In this document: positions 50,018 to 58,307 of the stretch, in pieces
How the letters are laid out: each line of letters opens with the position of its first letter
Numbering within the stretch: the stretch's first letter is position 1
Assembly (NCBI RefSeq): GCF_030269305.1
Contig: NZ_BSTC01000007.1
Coordinates: 248,001 to 312,000, forward strand
Direction: 5' to 3'
Source: Kineosporia sp. NBRC 101731
GTDB lineage: Bacteria > Actinomycetota > Actinomycetes > Actinomycetales > Kineosporiaceae
DNA: 64,000 nt
Notes under the pieces: model-generated
Databases searched by the model: none
Told to the model about the DNA's origin: nothing
Seen by the model: the letters and a program-made list of their open reading frames with translations, nothing else
Position numbers and translations under genes: made by a program

Positions 50018-51886
50018 ATGAGTCCGTCCACATCGCTGCGTCAGCACCGCCTGCTGATCCTCGTCCTGAGCGTTCTGATCGTCGGGCTGGGCACCCGCTC
50101 GGCCCGCGCCGAGACCGTTCAGACCCACACCGCGGCAGTCTCTTCCGCCGCAGCCCCGACATCCGGTGAGAAGCTCGACCGGGGCCTGGTGGTGCTTCGC
50201 TCCGGGCAGGGCAACTTCCTGTCCTGGCGCTTGCTGCCCACTGATCAGGCCGACCCGGCCGGCCCTGCCTTCGACGTCTACCGGGGCTCGGTCAAGGTCA
50301 ACGACCAGCCCGTCACCGCCGGCACCAACTTCACCGACGCCGATGCACCCGCCGGGGCCTCGTACACCGTGCGGGCCGTGAGTGACGGCGTCGCAACGCT
50401 GGTGAACGCACCCGGCGCCTCGGCGACCGCGCTGGCCGCCTCGTCCATGGACATACCGCTCAGCAAACCCGCCGGCGGGACCACCCCGGACGGAGTGGCC
50501 TACACCTACGCGCCCGGGGACGCGTCCGTCGGCGACCTGGACGGTGACGGCGCCTACGAGATCGTGCTCAAGTGGGACCCGTCCAACGCCAAGGACAACT
50601 CCCAGAGCGGTTACACCGGCAACGTCTTCATCGATGCCTACGAGCTCAACGGCACCCGGCTGTGGCGCATCGACATGGGCCGGAACATCCGCGCCGGAGC
50701 GCACTACACGCAGTTCCAGGTGTTCGACTACGACGGTGACGGCAAGGCCGAGGTAGTGATGAAGACGGCCGACGCCACCAAGGACGGCACCGGGGTGGTG
50801 ATCGGCAGCTCCAGCGCCGACTACCGCAACAGCTCCGGCTACATCCTGACCGGCCCCGAGTACCTCACCGTGTTCAGCGGGCCGACCGGAAAAGCCCTGG
50901 CCACGGCCGACTACGTGCCGGCGCGGGGCACGGTCTCCTCGTGGGGCGACTCGTACGGCAACCGGGTCGACCGGTTCCTGGCCGGCACGGCCTACCTCAA
51001 CGGTTCTTACCCCAGCATCGTGATGGCCCGCGGCTACTACACCCGCAGCGTCATCGCGGCCTGGGACTTCCGGGGCGGGGTGCTGACCCGGAAGTGGACG
51101 TTCGACAGTAACTCCTCCACCAACGGCTCGGCCTGGACCGGGCAGGGCAACCACCAGCTGTCGATCGCCGATGTGGACTCCGACGGGAAGGACGAGATCC
51201 TCTACGGGGCCATGGCCGTCGACGACAACGGCTCAGGTCTGTGGGTCAACGGCCAAGGGCACGGCGACGCTTACCACGTCGGCGACCTGATCCCCTCCCG
51301 CGCCGGCCTGGAAATGTTCAAGGTGGACGAGGACACCTCGAAACTCGCGGCCTGGATGGCCGATGCCCGCACCGGGGCGATCATCTGGTCGAACGCCTCG
51401 TGCGGGTGCGACAACGGCCGGGGGGTCTCCGACGACATCTACGCCGGCAGCGCGGGCGCCGAGTCCTGGTCGTCGGGCGTCAGCGGTCTGTTCAGCACCA
51501 GCGGAACGAACATCGGCCGCAAGCCCTCCAGTACCAACTTCGTCATCTGGTGGGACGGCGACGCCCAGCGGGAACTGCTGGACAGCAACCACATCGACAA
51601 GTACGGCACCAGCGCCGACACCCGCCTGCTGACGGCCGACGGCGTCACCTCGATCAACGGCACCAAGGCCGTACCGGCCCTGCAGGCCGACATCCTCGGC
51701 GACTGGCGTGAGGAAGTGATCTGGCCGACCACCGCCGGCACGGCTCTGCGGATCTTCTCCACCACCGACTCAACCAGCATCTCCCACGTGTCCCTGATGC
51801 AGGACCGGATGTACCGCGAGGCGGTGGCCTGGCAGAACACCGCCTACAACCAGCCGCCCCACCCGAGTTTCGCTCTGGGGAACTGA
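50018..51886 (+). CDS. Secreted rhamnogalacturonan lyase, PL11 family
   Basis: 622 residues. Signal peptide to about residue 31 (LGTRSARA). The N-terminal fibronectin-like beta domain contains DRGLVVLRSGQGNFLSWRLLPTD...FDVYRG. An eight-bladed beta-propeller follows, built on repeated calcium loops (DLDGDGAYEIVLKWDPS, DYDGDGKAEVVMKTAD, DVDSDGKDEILYG, DILGDWREEVIWPT). These features and the C-terminal HVSLMQDRMYREAVAWQNTAYNQPPHPS are diagnostic of PL11 enzymes such as Bacillus YesW/YesX. It cleaves rhamnogalacturonan I, the branched part of pectin, and complements the PL9 pectate lyase at the start of the window. GGGAG stands before ATG 50018. Two strong hairpins follow. Confidence 0.93.
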   Translation: MSPSTSLRQHRLLILVLSVLIVGLGTRSARAETVQTHTAAVSSAAAPTSGEKLDRGLVVLRSGQGNFLSWRLLPTDQADPAGPAFDVYRGSVKVNDQPVTAGTNFTDADAPAGASYTVRAVSDGVATLVNAPGASATALAASSMDIPLSKPAGGTTPDGVAYTYAPGDASVGDLDGDGAYEIVLKWDPSNAKDNSQSGYTGNVFIDAYELNGTRLWRIDMGRNIRAGAHYTQFQVFDYDGDGKAEVVMKTADATKDGTGVVIGSSSADYRNSSGYILTGPEYLTVFSGPTGKALATADYVPARGTVSSWGDSYGNRVDRFLAGTAYLNGSYPSIVMARGYYTRSVIAAWDFRGGVLTRKWTFDSNSSTNGSAWTGQGNHQLSIADVDSDGKDEILYGAMAVDDNGSGLWVNGQGHGDAYHVGDLIPSRAGLEMFKVDEDTSKLAAWMADARTGAIIWSNASCGCDNGRGVSDDIYAGSAGAESWSSGVSGLFSTSGTNIGRKPSSTNFVIWWDGDAQRELLDSNHIDKYGTSADTRLLTADGVTSINGTKAVPALQADILGDWREEVIWPTTAGTALRIFSTTDSTSISHVSLMQDRMYREAVAWQNTAYNQPPHPSFALGN

Positions 51887-51892
51887 CCGGAC

Positions 51893-51933
51893 CGGGGAAG
51901 ATCCGTGCGGATACGCCGCACGGATCTTCCCCG
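51893..51933. terminator. Terminator hairpin 1 (18 bp, perfect)
   Basis: GGGGAAGATCCGTGCGG (51894-51910), extended by one C-G pair, matches CCGCACGGATCTTCCCC (51916-51932) over a five-base loop. It lies seven bases after the PL11 stop. Confidence 0.85.
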
Positions 51934-51972
51934 CTGATGTACGACGGCTACCGGGTAGCCGTCGTACATCAG
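51934..51972. terminator. Terminator hairpin 2 (18 bp, perfect), overlapping the convergent stop
   Basis: CTGATGTACGACGGCTAC (51934-51951) matches GTAGCCGTCGTACATCAG (51955-51972) over a three-base loop. It directly abuts hairpin 1, and its right arm includes the stop codon of the leftward peptidase gene. Confidence 0.85.
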
Positions 51973-53045
51973 TGTCCGTCGCTCGACCAGTGGTTGCGAT
52001 CGACGGTGGCCGGACTGAAATGGCGCACGCCGTAGGTGGCGCCGACGGCGATCAGCTGGGCGTTGGTGCTGTCCTGGGGCTTCGTGGTGATCTTCACGAT
52101 CTTGCCGTCGGCGTTCTTGATCTTGATGGTGGACGCCGACCACTGGGTTCGCATGTCGATCGCGTCTCCGGTGTTGTGGCGGCTGTGCAGGGCCGGGGCG
52201 GTGCGCAGCGTGGAGTCGACGCCGAGGGCGCGCAGCAGGTTCGCGGCGGCCGAGACGGAGGCGGTGGTGTCGGGCCGGCCGCTCGCGGTGCGGTGCAGCC
52301 AGCAGACCCGGGCCGCCTTCTCACCCGCCACCGGCACGTAGGCCGGCACGTCCTGGGGCGCGATCTGCCGCTTGCTGACCAGGTAGCTGAAGTGCATCAG
52401 GTACGAGCGCTGCGGCGAGCGCATCGTCGACTGCGGCGAGACGGTGATGCCGGCATCGGTCATGGCGTCGATGAACGCCTCAACGCCGGGCCGGAACGTG
52501 TCGTTGAGGGCGGTGACGTCACGGTTGCCGCCGGGGAAACGCGGGTTCCAGGACGCGCCGCTGAGCTGCTTGCCGGTGCACAGCAGGGTGAACGTGGTGG
52601 CGGCCGACTCGATGCTGCAGCCACGGGCCTGGGCGTCGCTGACCACCGTGGCCAGGGCGCTGATCCGGTACGGGTGCCGGGCCGACACCCGGCCCGGGTA
52701 GGTGTGCGTGACCGGCCAGACCTGGCCGGCCGCGGCCCCGGAGAGGTTCACGGTCTGCGGTGCCTTGCCGTCGCCCCAGGCGATGGTCAGGCGGAAGCGG
52801 CAGCCGGCCGTGCTGACGGCGCTGGACCAGGCCAGGGCCACGTCGGGGTCGCTGCTTGCACAGGTGTCGGCGCCGCTGAGGCACGACGGCGCCGCCGGCG
52901 GGGCGGCCAGGGTACTGCTCGCCCCGAAAGTCACCGCCGCGCGGGCGGCTGCCGATCCGGTCGCGGCCGTGCCGACCAGGCCGACCAGCAGGCCCATGGT
53001 CACCATCACGCTGATCAGTGCATAACGCGCCGTGGTGGTCGTCAT
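51969..53045 (-). CDS. Secreted M15-like (D-Ala-D-Ala carboxypeptidase-type) protein
   Basis: 358 residues. Signal sequence or anchor at the N terminus (ISVMVTMGLLVGLVGTAATGSAAA). A middle domain has conserved cysteines. The C-terminal domain is M15-like, with HNTGDAIDM giving the first zinc histidine and aspartate and NHWSSDGH giving the last. A nearby MRSPQRSYLMHFSYLVSKR carries the usual substrate arginines. It probably trims peptidoglycan peptides, but sequence identity to known VanY/M15 enzymes looks low. ATG 53045 is preceded by GGGATAGGGA. It is convergent with the PL11 lyase. Confidence 0.72.
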   Translation of the reverse strand: MTTTTARYALISVMVTMGLLVGLVGTAATGSAAARAAVTFGASSTLAAPPAAPSCLSGADTCASSDPDVALAWSSAVSTAGCRFRLTIAWGDGKAPQTVNLSGAAAGQVWPVTHTYPGRVSARHPYRISALATVVSDAQARGCSIESAATTFTLLCTGKQLSGASWNPRFPGGNRDVTALNDTFRPGVEAFIDAMTDAGITVSPQSTMRSPQRSYLMHFSYLVSKRQIAPQDVPAYVPVAGEKAARVCWLHRTASGRPDTTASVSAAANLLRALGVDSTLRTAPALHSRHNTGDAIDMRTQWSASTIKIKNADGKIVKITTKPQDSTNAQLIAVGATYGVRHFSPATVDRNHWSSDGH

Positions 53046-53193
53046 CCGTCCCTATCCCCGAGAGCCGCTGTGCTTGCACGACGTCTCTCGGCCGGGGGCG
53101 GGGGCATTTCACGACCGGGAGGGGCTCAGATGCTCAGGACCGGGTAACCACTCCGGCAGGCTAATGCGCCATTCTCATACGGCTGCAAGGGCG

Positions 53194-53958
53194 TCAAGGT
53201 CCCGTTCGGGGAGAGCCGTTTTCCTCCGCGGCCAGCCGGATCAGGGTGATGCCGTCGCGGACGGTCAGCATCACCTGCTCGACCCGGCGGTCGTGCCGTA
53301 GCAGGGTGTTGAACTCGTGCAGGGCGCGCACCATCACGCGTTCCTCCTGGTCCTGGGGGGCCAGTCCGCTGTGCAGCGTGTTGTCCACGGCGATCACGCC
53401 GTGCGGGCTGAGTTTGGGCAGGACCGCCTCGAAGTAGCGCACGTAGCCGGTCTTGTCGGCGTCGATGAAGACCAGGTCGAACGGGCCGGGCAGGTCGCGC
53501 ACGGTGGGCAGGGCCGGGCCCACGCGCAGGTCGATGCGGTCGGCGTGCGGTGAGGCGGCGAAGTGGCCCGCGGCGATCGCGGCGTTGCCGGTGTCGATCT
53601 CGCAGGTGGTGATCCGGCCGCCGTCGGGCAGCGCCGCGGCCATCGCCAGGGCCGAGTAGCCGGTGAAGGTGCCGATCTCCAGCACGTTCCGGGCCTGACC
53701 CAGGTGCACCAGGGTGGCCAGCAGATGGGCCTGCGGGGCGTCGGACATCATGAACGGGCGGTCGCTCAGACGCCGGGTGTCGGCGGCGACCGCGGCCAGG
53801 ACGGATGACTCCGGGCTGGAGTGCGCCTGCGCGTACTCCTCGATCCCGGTGTCGACCATCGGGCGGCGCCGTCCCAGCACGGTGCCCGCGGCCCGCCGGG
53901 CGCGCTGGGGCAGACCGCTCGGGCGCGGGAGGTCGCTCTCGTAGGCGGCAGCTGTCAC
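53194..53958 (-). CDS. SAM-dependent O-methyltransferase (caffeoyl-CoA OMT-like)
   Basis: 254 residues. Class I methyltransferase of the CCoAOMT/catechol type: MMSDAPQAHLLATLVHL, SAM loop VLEIGTFTGYSALAMAAALP, acidic CEID, metal-binding FDLVFIDADKTGYVRYFE and VDNTLHSG. It should methylate a hydroxyl of a small catechol-like or phenylpropanoid molecule using a divalent metal. GTG 53958 has AGGAG seven bases before it. In-frame codons back to 54027 lack a site. ATG 53859 is a shorter alternative that matches family length better. It stands alone; no biosynthetic partners are next to it. Confidence 0.86.
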   Translation of the reverse strand: MTAAAYESDLPRPSGLPQRARRAAGTVLGRRRPMVDTGIEEYAQAHSSPESSVLAAVAADTRRLSDRPFMMSDAPQAHLLATLVHLGQARNVLEIGTFTGYSALAMAAALPDGGRITTCEIDTGNAAIAAGHFAASPHADRIDLRVGPALPTVRDLPGPFDLVFIDADKTGYVRYFEAVLPKLSPHGVIAVDNTLHSGLAPQDQEERVMVRALHEFNTLLRHDRRVEQVMLTVRDGITLIRLAAEENGSPRTGP

Positions 53959-54197
53959 GGAATGCTCCTGGATCGGACCGGTTGGGGTTTCGCCCCGGGG
54001 ACGGGGGATCTCGAAAGCACCGGTCAAGGTCGGGAAGCCACAGAGTACAAAGGGTTTCGGGAAACGAGGTGAGAATTTCCGGCTCTGCCGGAAGTTCAGC
54101 CGTGTGCCTGCGCCAGGTCGTCCGGTCCTAGCACCACGGGCGCCACCGCGGTATCCGCCGGAACAGTGACGGCCACCCGACCGCTAGGGTCCGGTTC

Positions 54198-54659
54198 ATG
54201 AGTCAACTCGAGGACGTCGGCGACCAGGACGGCTGGCGCTGCTGGGTGTGCGACGAGCCGGTGGATCCGAACGCCTCGGTGAACGACGACCGGGGGCCCA
54301 GCGTCGATGCCCGCACGGCCAAGCCGCGGGCCAAGGTCGGCCGGGACTTCGCCGGGGCGGAGCGGCTCGCCCACCGCGCCTGCAACAGCAAGAAGGGCGC
54401 GAACACACCGGTGATCCCCTGGCCCGAAGGCCCCCTGATCATCGAGCCGGCCCCGCTGATCGCGGTCGCCGAGCGTCTGCACCGTAAGGGTGGCCGCGAG
54501 ATCGTGGCCCGCTGCCCCGACGAGGCCGAGGCCACCAGGACCGCCGCCTGGCTCGAGGACCGTTTCTCCCGCCTGGCCCCCGGCCTGCCGGTCACCGGCG
54601 GGGTGGACGCGGGTGGCGGCCAGTACCTGGTGTCGCTGACGGTGGCGCGCCGGCGCTGA
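54198..54659 (+). CDS. Small HNH-like zinc-finger protein
   Basis: 153 residues. CWVCDEPVDP (C-x2-C) and AHRACNSKKG (H-x2-C-N-x2-K-G) form a treble-clef or HNH-type zinc site, as in HNH endonucleases, but the central catalytic histidine pair is not obvious. The C-terminal half (IIEPAPLIAVAERL...EAEATRTAAWLEDRF...GGGQYLVSLTVARRR) is a small alpha/beta domain. Conserved actinobacterial proteins of this type have no known role. It might bind or cut nucleic acid. It is convergent with the ABC transporter pair, 18 bases apart. Confidence 0.65.
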   Translation: MSQLEDVGDQDGWRCWVCDEPVDPNASVNDDRGPSVDARTAKPRAKVGRDFAGAERLAHRACNSKKGANTPVIPWPEGPLIIEPAPLIAVAERLHRKGGREIVARCPDEAEATRTAAWLEDRFSRLAPGLPVTGGVDAGGGQYLVSLTVARRR

Positions 54660-54677
54660 GCCGCCGGTAAGCCGCCC

Positions 54678-56471
54678 CTACGCCGTGGTCCGTCCCGCCG
54701 ACCAGGCCGCCCACAGCCCGGCGTAACGGCCACCCGCGGCGATCAGTTCGTCGTGGCGGCCCTGCTCGACCACCCGGCCCTCGTCCATCACCAGGACCAG
54801 GTCGGCCAGGGCCGCCTGCGAGAACCGGTGGGCCACGAGCACTCCGGTGCGCCCGGCCAGCACCCGCTCGGCGGCGGTCTCCAGGGCCCGGGAACCGGCG
54901 CTGCCGGCCTCGGCGGTGGCCTCGTCGAGGATGGCCACCAGTGGATCGGTCAGCAGCACCCGGGCCAGGGCGAGCGCTTGCGCCTGCTGCGGGCCGAGTT
55001 CGTGCCCACCCTCACCGACCACGGTCTCCAGACCGTCCGGGAGGGCACTGACCCAGGTGTCCGCGCCGACGTCCGTCAGTGCGTCCATCAGTCTCTGCTC
55101 GTCGGCGTCGGGGGCCGCCAGACGTAGATCGTCCGCCAGTGTGCCCGCGAAGACGTGCACCTCCTGGGTCACCAGAACGACGGACGCGCGCATCGTGGCC
55201 GGGTCGAGCCCGGTCAGGTCCGCCCCACCGATGCTGATACGGCCGTGATCGGGGCGCCGGACCCCGGCCAGCAACGCGGCCAGGGTGCTCTTGCCGCCAC
55301 CACTGCCGCCGACCAGGGCGACCGTGCTACCGGCCGGGACGGTGACGTCGAGACCGTGCAGCACGTCGTGGCCCTCGACGTAGGCGTGACGCAGCCCGCT
55401 CGCGACCACCTCACCGTCGCGCGGACGCACGCCGCCGGCGGGCACCGCGGAGGTGGTGCCGTCGGTGGTGGTGCCGTCGGTGGTGGTGCCGTCGGTGGGC
55501 ACCTGCGTCACGCCGACGATGCGCGCCAGGCTCGCGGTGGCCGACTGCAGGGTGTCGAGCAGGAACAGCATGCGGTTGATCGGGCCGAACAGGTTCACGA
55601 AGTACAGGGCGGCGGCGCTGGCGGTACCCACGCTCGCCAGGTCTTCGCGCACCAGCACGAAGCCGGTCACCAGTACGGTCGAGAGTCCCATCGCCTCGGC
55701 CAGATTCAGCCGGCTGAAGAAGCTCATGTGCAGCCGCACCACGCCGAGCGTCTGGTTCAGGCTGTCGTCGACCCGGCGACGCACCAGCTCGACGTGCTCG
55801 TCGGCCAGACCGAAGGCCCGCACGGTGGGTGCCCCGCCCAGACTCTCCAGCCACTGCTGCTGCTCGGCGGCGCCGGCGGTCCGGGCGCGCGCGTACATCG
55901 GCCCCGAGCGGCGCATGTACCAGCGGCTGGTCCAGACCTGCACCGGCACGGCGACCAGGGCGGCCAGCAGGAAACGCCAGTCCAGGACGGCCAGGCCCAC
56001 CGCGGTCAGGGCGATCACCAGGGCCGCCTGCACGAACTGCGGCACCGCGGTGCGCACGGCCTCGCTGACCATCGCCACGTCTTCGGTGACCCGGGAGGTC
56101 AGGTCGCCGGAGCCGCCACGCTCGATGCGTTCCAGCGGCAGGCCCAGCGCGTGCTCGACGAACGCCTCCCGCAGACCGGCCAGCACCTGCTCGCCGACCC
56201 GCGCGACCGCGGCCAGGCCGACCCAGGCGAGCAGCGCCTGCACCAGCGCGGCGCCGGCCAGGGCGAGCACGCGCCGGGTGATCGGGCCGGTGTCACCGCG
56301 GGCCGCGAGGTCGACGATGTCACCCAGCAGCGGGGCCGTGAGCAGGCTGACGGCGGCCGAGGCGACCAGGGAACCGGCACCCAGCAGCGCCGGGCCCCGG
56401 TGCGCGCGCAGTTGCCGCAGCACGGCCTGACGGCTGCGGCGGGGCGAGCTGACGGGAAGTGTGGTGGTCAT
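54678..56471 (-). CDS. Heterodimeric ABC transporter subunit with intact Walker motifs, degenerate signature
   Basis: 597 residues: six-helix exporter-fold membrane domain, then ATPase. Walker A is GGSGGGKST (about 386-394) and Walker B with catalytic Glu is VAILDEATAE. The signature reads LGPQQ in place of LSGGQ (about residue 490). Its partner at 56468 has the opposite pattern, so the pair forms one canonical and one degenerate ATP site. A Thr/Gly linker (TDGTT repeated) sits between the domains. The start overlaps the partner's stop by four bases. Exporter-fold pairs under iron control include IrtAB and YbtPQ, which import siderophores. The iron box upstream of the operon makes that role likely. 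Confidence 0.86.
   Translation of the reverse strand: MTTTLPVSSPRRSRQAVLRQLRAHRGPALLGAGSLVASAAVSLLTAPLLGDIVDLAARGDTGPITRRVLALAGAALVQALLAWVGLAAVARVGEQVLAGLREAFVEHALGLPLERIERGGSGDLTSRVTEDVAMVSEAVRTAVPQFVQAALVIALTAVGLAVLDWRFLLAALVAVPVQVWTSRWYMRRSGPMYARARTAGAAEQQQWLESLGGAPTVRAFGLADEHVELVRRRVDDSLNQTLGVVRLHMSFFSRLNLAEAMGLSTVLVTGFVLVREDLASVGTASAAALYFVNLFGPINRMLFLLDTLQSATASLARIVGVTQVPTDGTTTDGTTTDGTTSAVPAGGVRPRDGEVVASGLRHAYVEGHDVLHGLDVTVPAGSTVALVGGSGGGKSTLAALLAGVRRPDHGRISIGGADLTGLDPATMRASVVLVTQEVHVFAGTLADDLRLAAPDADEQRLMDALTDVGADTWVSALPDGLETVVGEGGHELGPQQAQALALARVLLTDPLVAILDEATAEAGSAGSRALETAAERVLAGRTGVLVAHRFSQAALADLVLVMDEGRVVEQGRHDELIAAGGRYAGLWAAWSAGRTTA
55452..55499. repeat. 15-bp tandem repeat in the ABC transporter linker
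   Basis: Three copies with period 15 (GTGCC at 55456, 55471 and 55486), encoding T-D-G-T-T repeats between the membrane and ATPase domains of the protein at 54678. The length could vary between strains without a frameshift. Confidence 0.85.
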
Positions 56472-58186
56472 GCCAGCACCGCCTCCTGGTACGCGGGGTG
56501 GCCACTCATCAGGTCGGCGTGCGGGCCGTCGGCCACGATCACGCCCTCGTGCAGCATCAGCACCCGGTCGGCGCCGGCGAGCAGCGCGGGACTGGACGTG
56601 AGCAGCACGGTGGTGCGACCGGCCCGGATCTCCCGCAGACCCTGCGCGAGCGCCGACTCGGTCACGGTGTCGACGGCCGTGGTGGGGTCGTGCAGGACCA
56701 GCACACCCGGGTCACGCAGCAGGGCGCGGGCCAGGGCGACGCGCTGGCGCTGGCCGCCGGACAGCGAACGGCCGCGTTCGGAGACGGTCGCCTCCAGCCC
56801 GCCGGGCAGCGTCTCGGCCACCTGGTCGGCGCCGGCTGCGCTCAGGGCGTGCTTGACCGCCTCGGTGTTCGCCCCGGGCTGCCCGGCCAGCACGTTCTCG
56901 GCGAGCGTGCCGGTGAACAGGTCGGGTTCGTGCGGGCAGACGAGCACCGCCTCCCGCAGCCGCTGGGGGGCCAGGTCGCGCAGGGTGACGCCGTCGAGGG
57001 TGATCTCGCCGTGCTCGGGGTCGAGCTCACGCCCCAGGTAGCGGCGCAGTGACGACGCGGCCTCGGGGGAGGTGGTGAGTACCCCGGTGATCTGGCCGGG
57101 CACGATCTCCAGGTCGACCCCCGCCAGACCCGGCCCGTGCACCCCGTTCAGCGCGATGCGACCGGCCGGCCCGGGCCCGGCCTCACCGCCCACGACAGCC
57201 GGCGGGGATTCGAGCAGGGCCGCGATCCGGACCGCGGAGGCCCGCCCGGCCGCGACGGTCGCGATCACCCCGCCGAAGCCGGACAGCGGCTCGAGCAGGA
57301 ACTGGGCCAGGCCCACGGCCGAGACCAGCTGGCCCACGGTGATCGACCCGTCGGCGGCCAGTCGCCCGCCGACCAGGGCCACCAGCGCCAGGAAACCGCC
57401 GTTCAGCGCGATCACGGCCGCCTTGAAACCGGCCTCGGTGCGGGCGTTGTGCACACTCGCGGCCAGAGCCTGCCGGCTGGTGACGCGGTAGCGCTGGCTG
57501 CCGGCCCGTTCCGCGCGCAGGCCCTTGATCACCCGCACGCCACGCACCAGGTCGGTGGCCACGCCGGCGGCCCGGGCGGCCTGCTCCTGCTGCACCGAAC
57601 TGCGCTGCTCCAGCGGGGAACTGATGGCCCGCACCGCCAGCAGGAGCAACGGGGCGCCGATCATCACCAGCGCGCCCAGCGGCAGCGACACCGTCAGCAG
57701 CACCACGCTCGCGAACACCACACCGACGGCCGCGGCCAGTCCCTGGGTCACCTGGTAGTGCACGGCCGTGGCGCGGCGCACGTCGGAGGTCGCGATGTTC
57801 ACCGTCGCGCCAGGCAGCATCGTTCCGTCGGCGGTGCCCCGGCTGTCGAGGGTGCGCCGGGCCACGTCGACGCGTAGCGCCCGGGCGGCCTCGACGCTGG
57901 CGCCGAACCCGATCTGGAACCCCAGCCGCCCGCACACCGACAGGATCGCGAAGGTCACGAGCAGCACCGCCAGCCAGAGCACGAGCTGCCCGGTGTCGCC
58001 GGTCGTCACCGCGCGGTCGATGATCAGGCCGACCAGTAACGGCACCGCCGCCTCACAGGCCTGGTGCCCGGTCGAGAGCGCGGAGGCCAGTGCCAGGCGG
58101 CGTTTCTGGTCGAGAAGGGAGCGGCGCAGCAGAGCTCGGCCGGCTCGATCACGAGGGTCGGCGGACCGTTGTTCGGAGTTCTTCAC
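56468..58186 (-). CDS. Heterodimeric ABC transporter subunit with degenerate Walker A, canonical signature
   Basis: 572 residues: exporter-fold membrane domain, then ATPase. Where Walker A should be the sequence reads VLTTSPEAASSL (about 370), with no G-x-x-G-x-G-K. Walker B ends VLVLHDPTTAVD (H-D for D-E), but LSGGQRQRVALARALL is perfect. It therefore supplies the signature to the partner's functional ATP site and is itself a degenerate-site subunit. The GTG start at 58186 has no ribosome site. A TAGGCT -10 ends ten bases upstream, so the mRNA may be leaderless. The IdeR/DtxR-like box at 58190-58208 overlaps this promoter. Siderophore or metal transport is inferred. Confidence 0.86.
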   Translation of the reverse strand: MKNSEQRSADPRDRAGRALLRRSLLDQKRRLALASALSTGHQACEAAVPLLVGLIIDRAVTTGDTGQLVLWLAVLLVTFAILSVCGRLGFQIGFGASVEAARALRVDVARRTLDSRGTADGTMLPGATVNIATSDVRRATAVHYQVTQGLAAAVGVVFASVVLLTVSLPLGALVMIGAPLLLLAVRAISSPLEQRSSVQQEQAARAAGVATDLVRGVRVIKGLRAERAGSQRYRVTSRQALAASVHNARTEAGFKAAVIALNGGFLALVALVGGRLAADGSITVGQLVSAVGLAQFLLEPLSGFGGVIATVAAGRASAVRIAALLESPPAVVGGEAGPGPAGRIALNGVHGPGLAGVDLEIVPGQITGVLTTSPEAASSLRRYLGRELDPEHGEITLDGVTLRDLAPQRLREAVLVCPHEPDLFTGTLAENVLAGQPGANTEAVKHALSAAGADQVAETLPGGLEATVSERGRSLSGGQRQRVALARALLRDPGVLVLHDPTTAVDTVTESALAQGLREIRAGRTTVLLTSSPALLAGADRVLMLHEGVIVADGPHADLMSGHPAYQEAVLA

Positions 58187-58189
58187 AGT

Positions 58190-58208
58190 ATTGGTGAGCC
58201 TAACCTAA
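58190..58208 (-). promoter_or_regulatory. DtxR/IdeR-type iron box before the ABC transporter operon
   Basis: Read on the minus strand: TTAGGTTAGGCTCACCAAT, matching the iron-box consensus TTAGGTTAGGCTAACCTAA at 16 of 19 positions. It spans the likely -10 (TAGGCT), so the iron-loaded repressor would shut the operon when iron is plentiful. It ends three bases before the GTG start. Confidence 0.78.
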
Positions 58209-58307
58209 ACGCCTGGTTCTCCCGGTGGACGCTGGAACCCGCGGCTGACGGCGAGGTGCGGCGAGGGTCGGCGCGAGTACCGGCCGGCGGCCAAATATCC
58301 TGGACCT

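Noticed and set aside
53194-54659. Possible restriction or defence system from the HNH-like protein and methyltransferase
   Set aside because: The methyltransferase is a small-molecule O-methyltransferase. The zinc-finger protein is a lone gene on the other strand.
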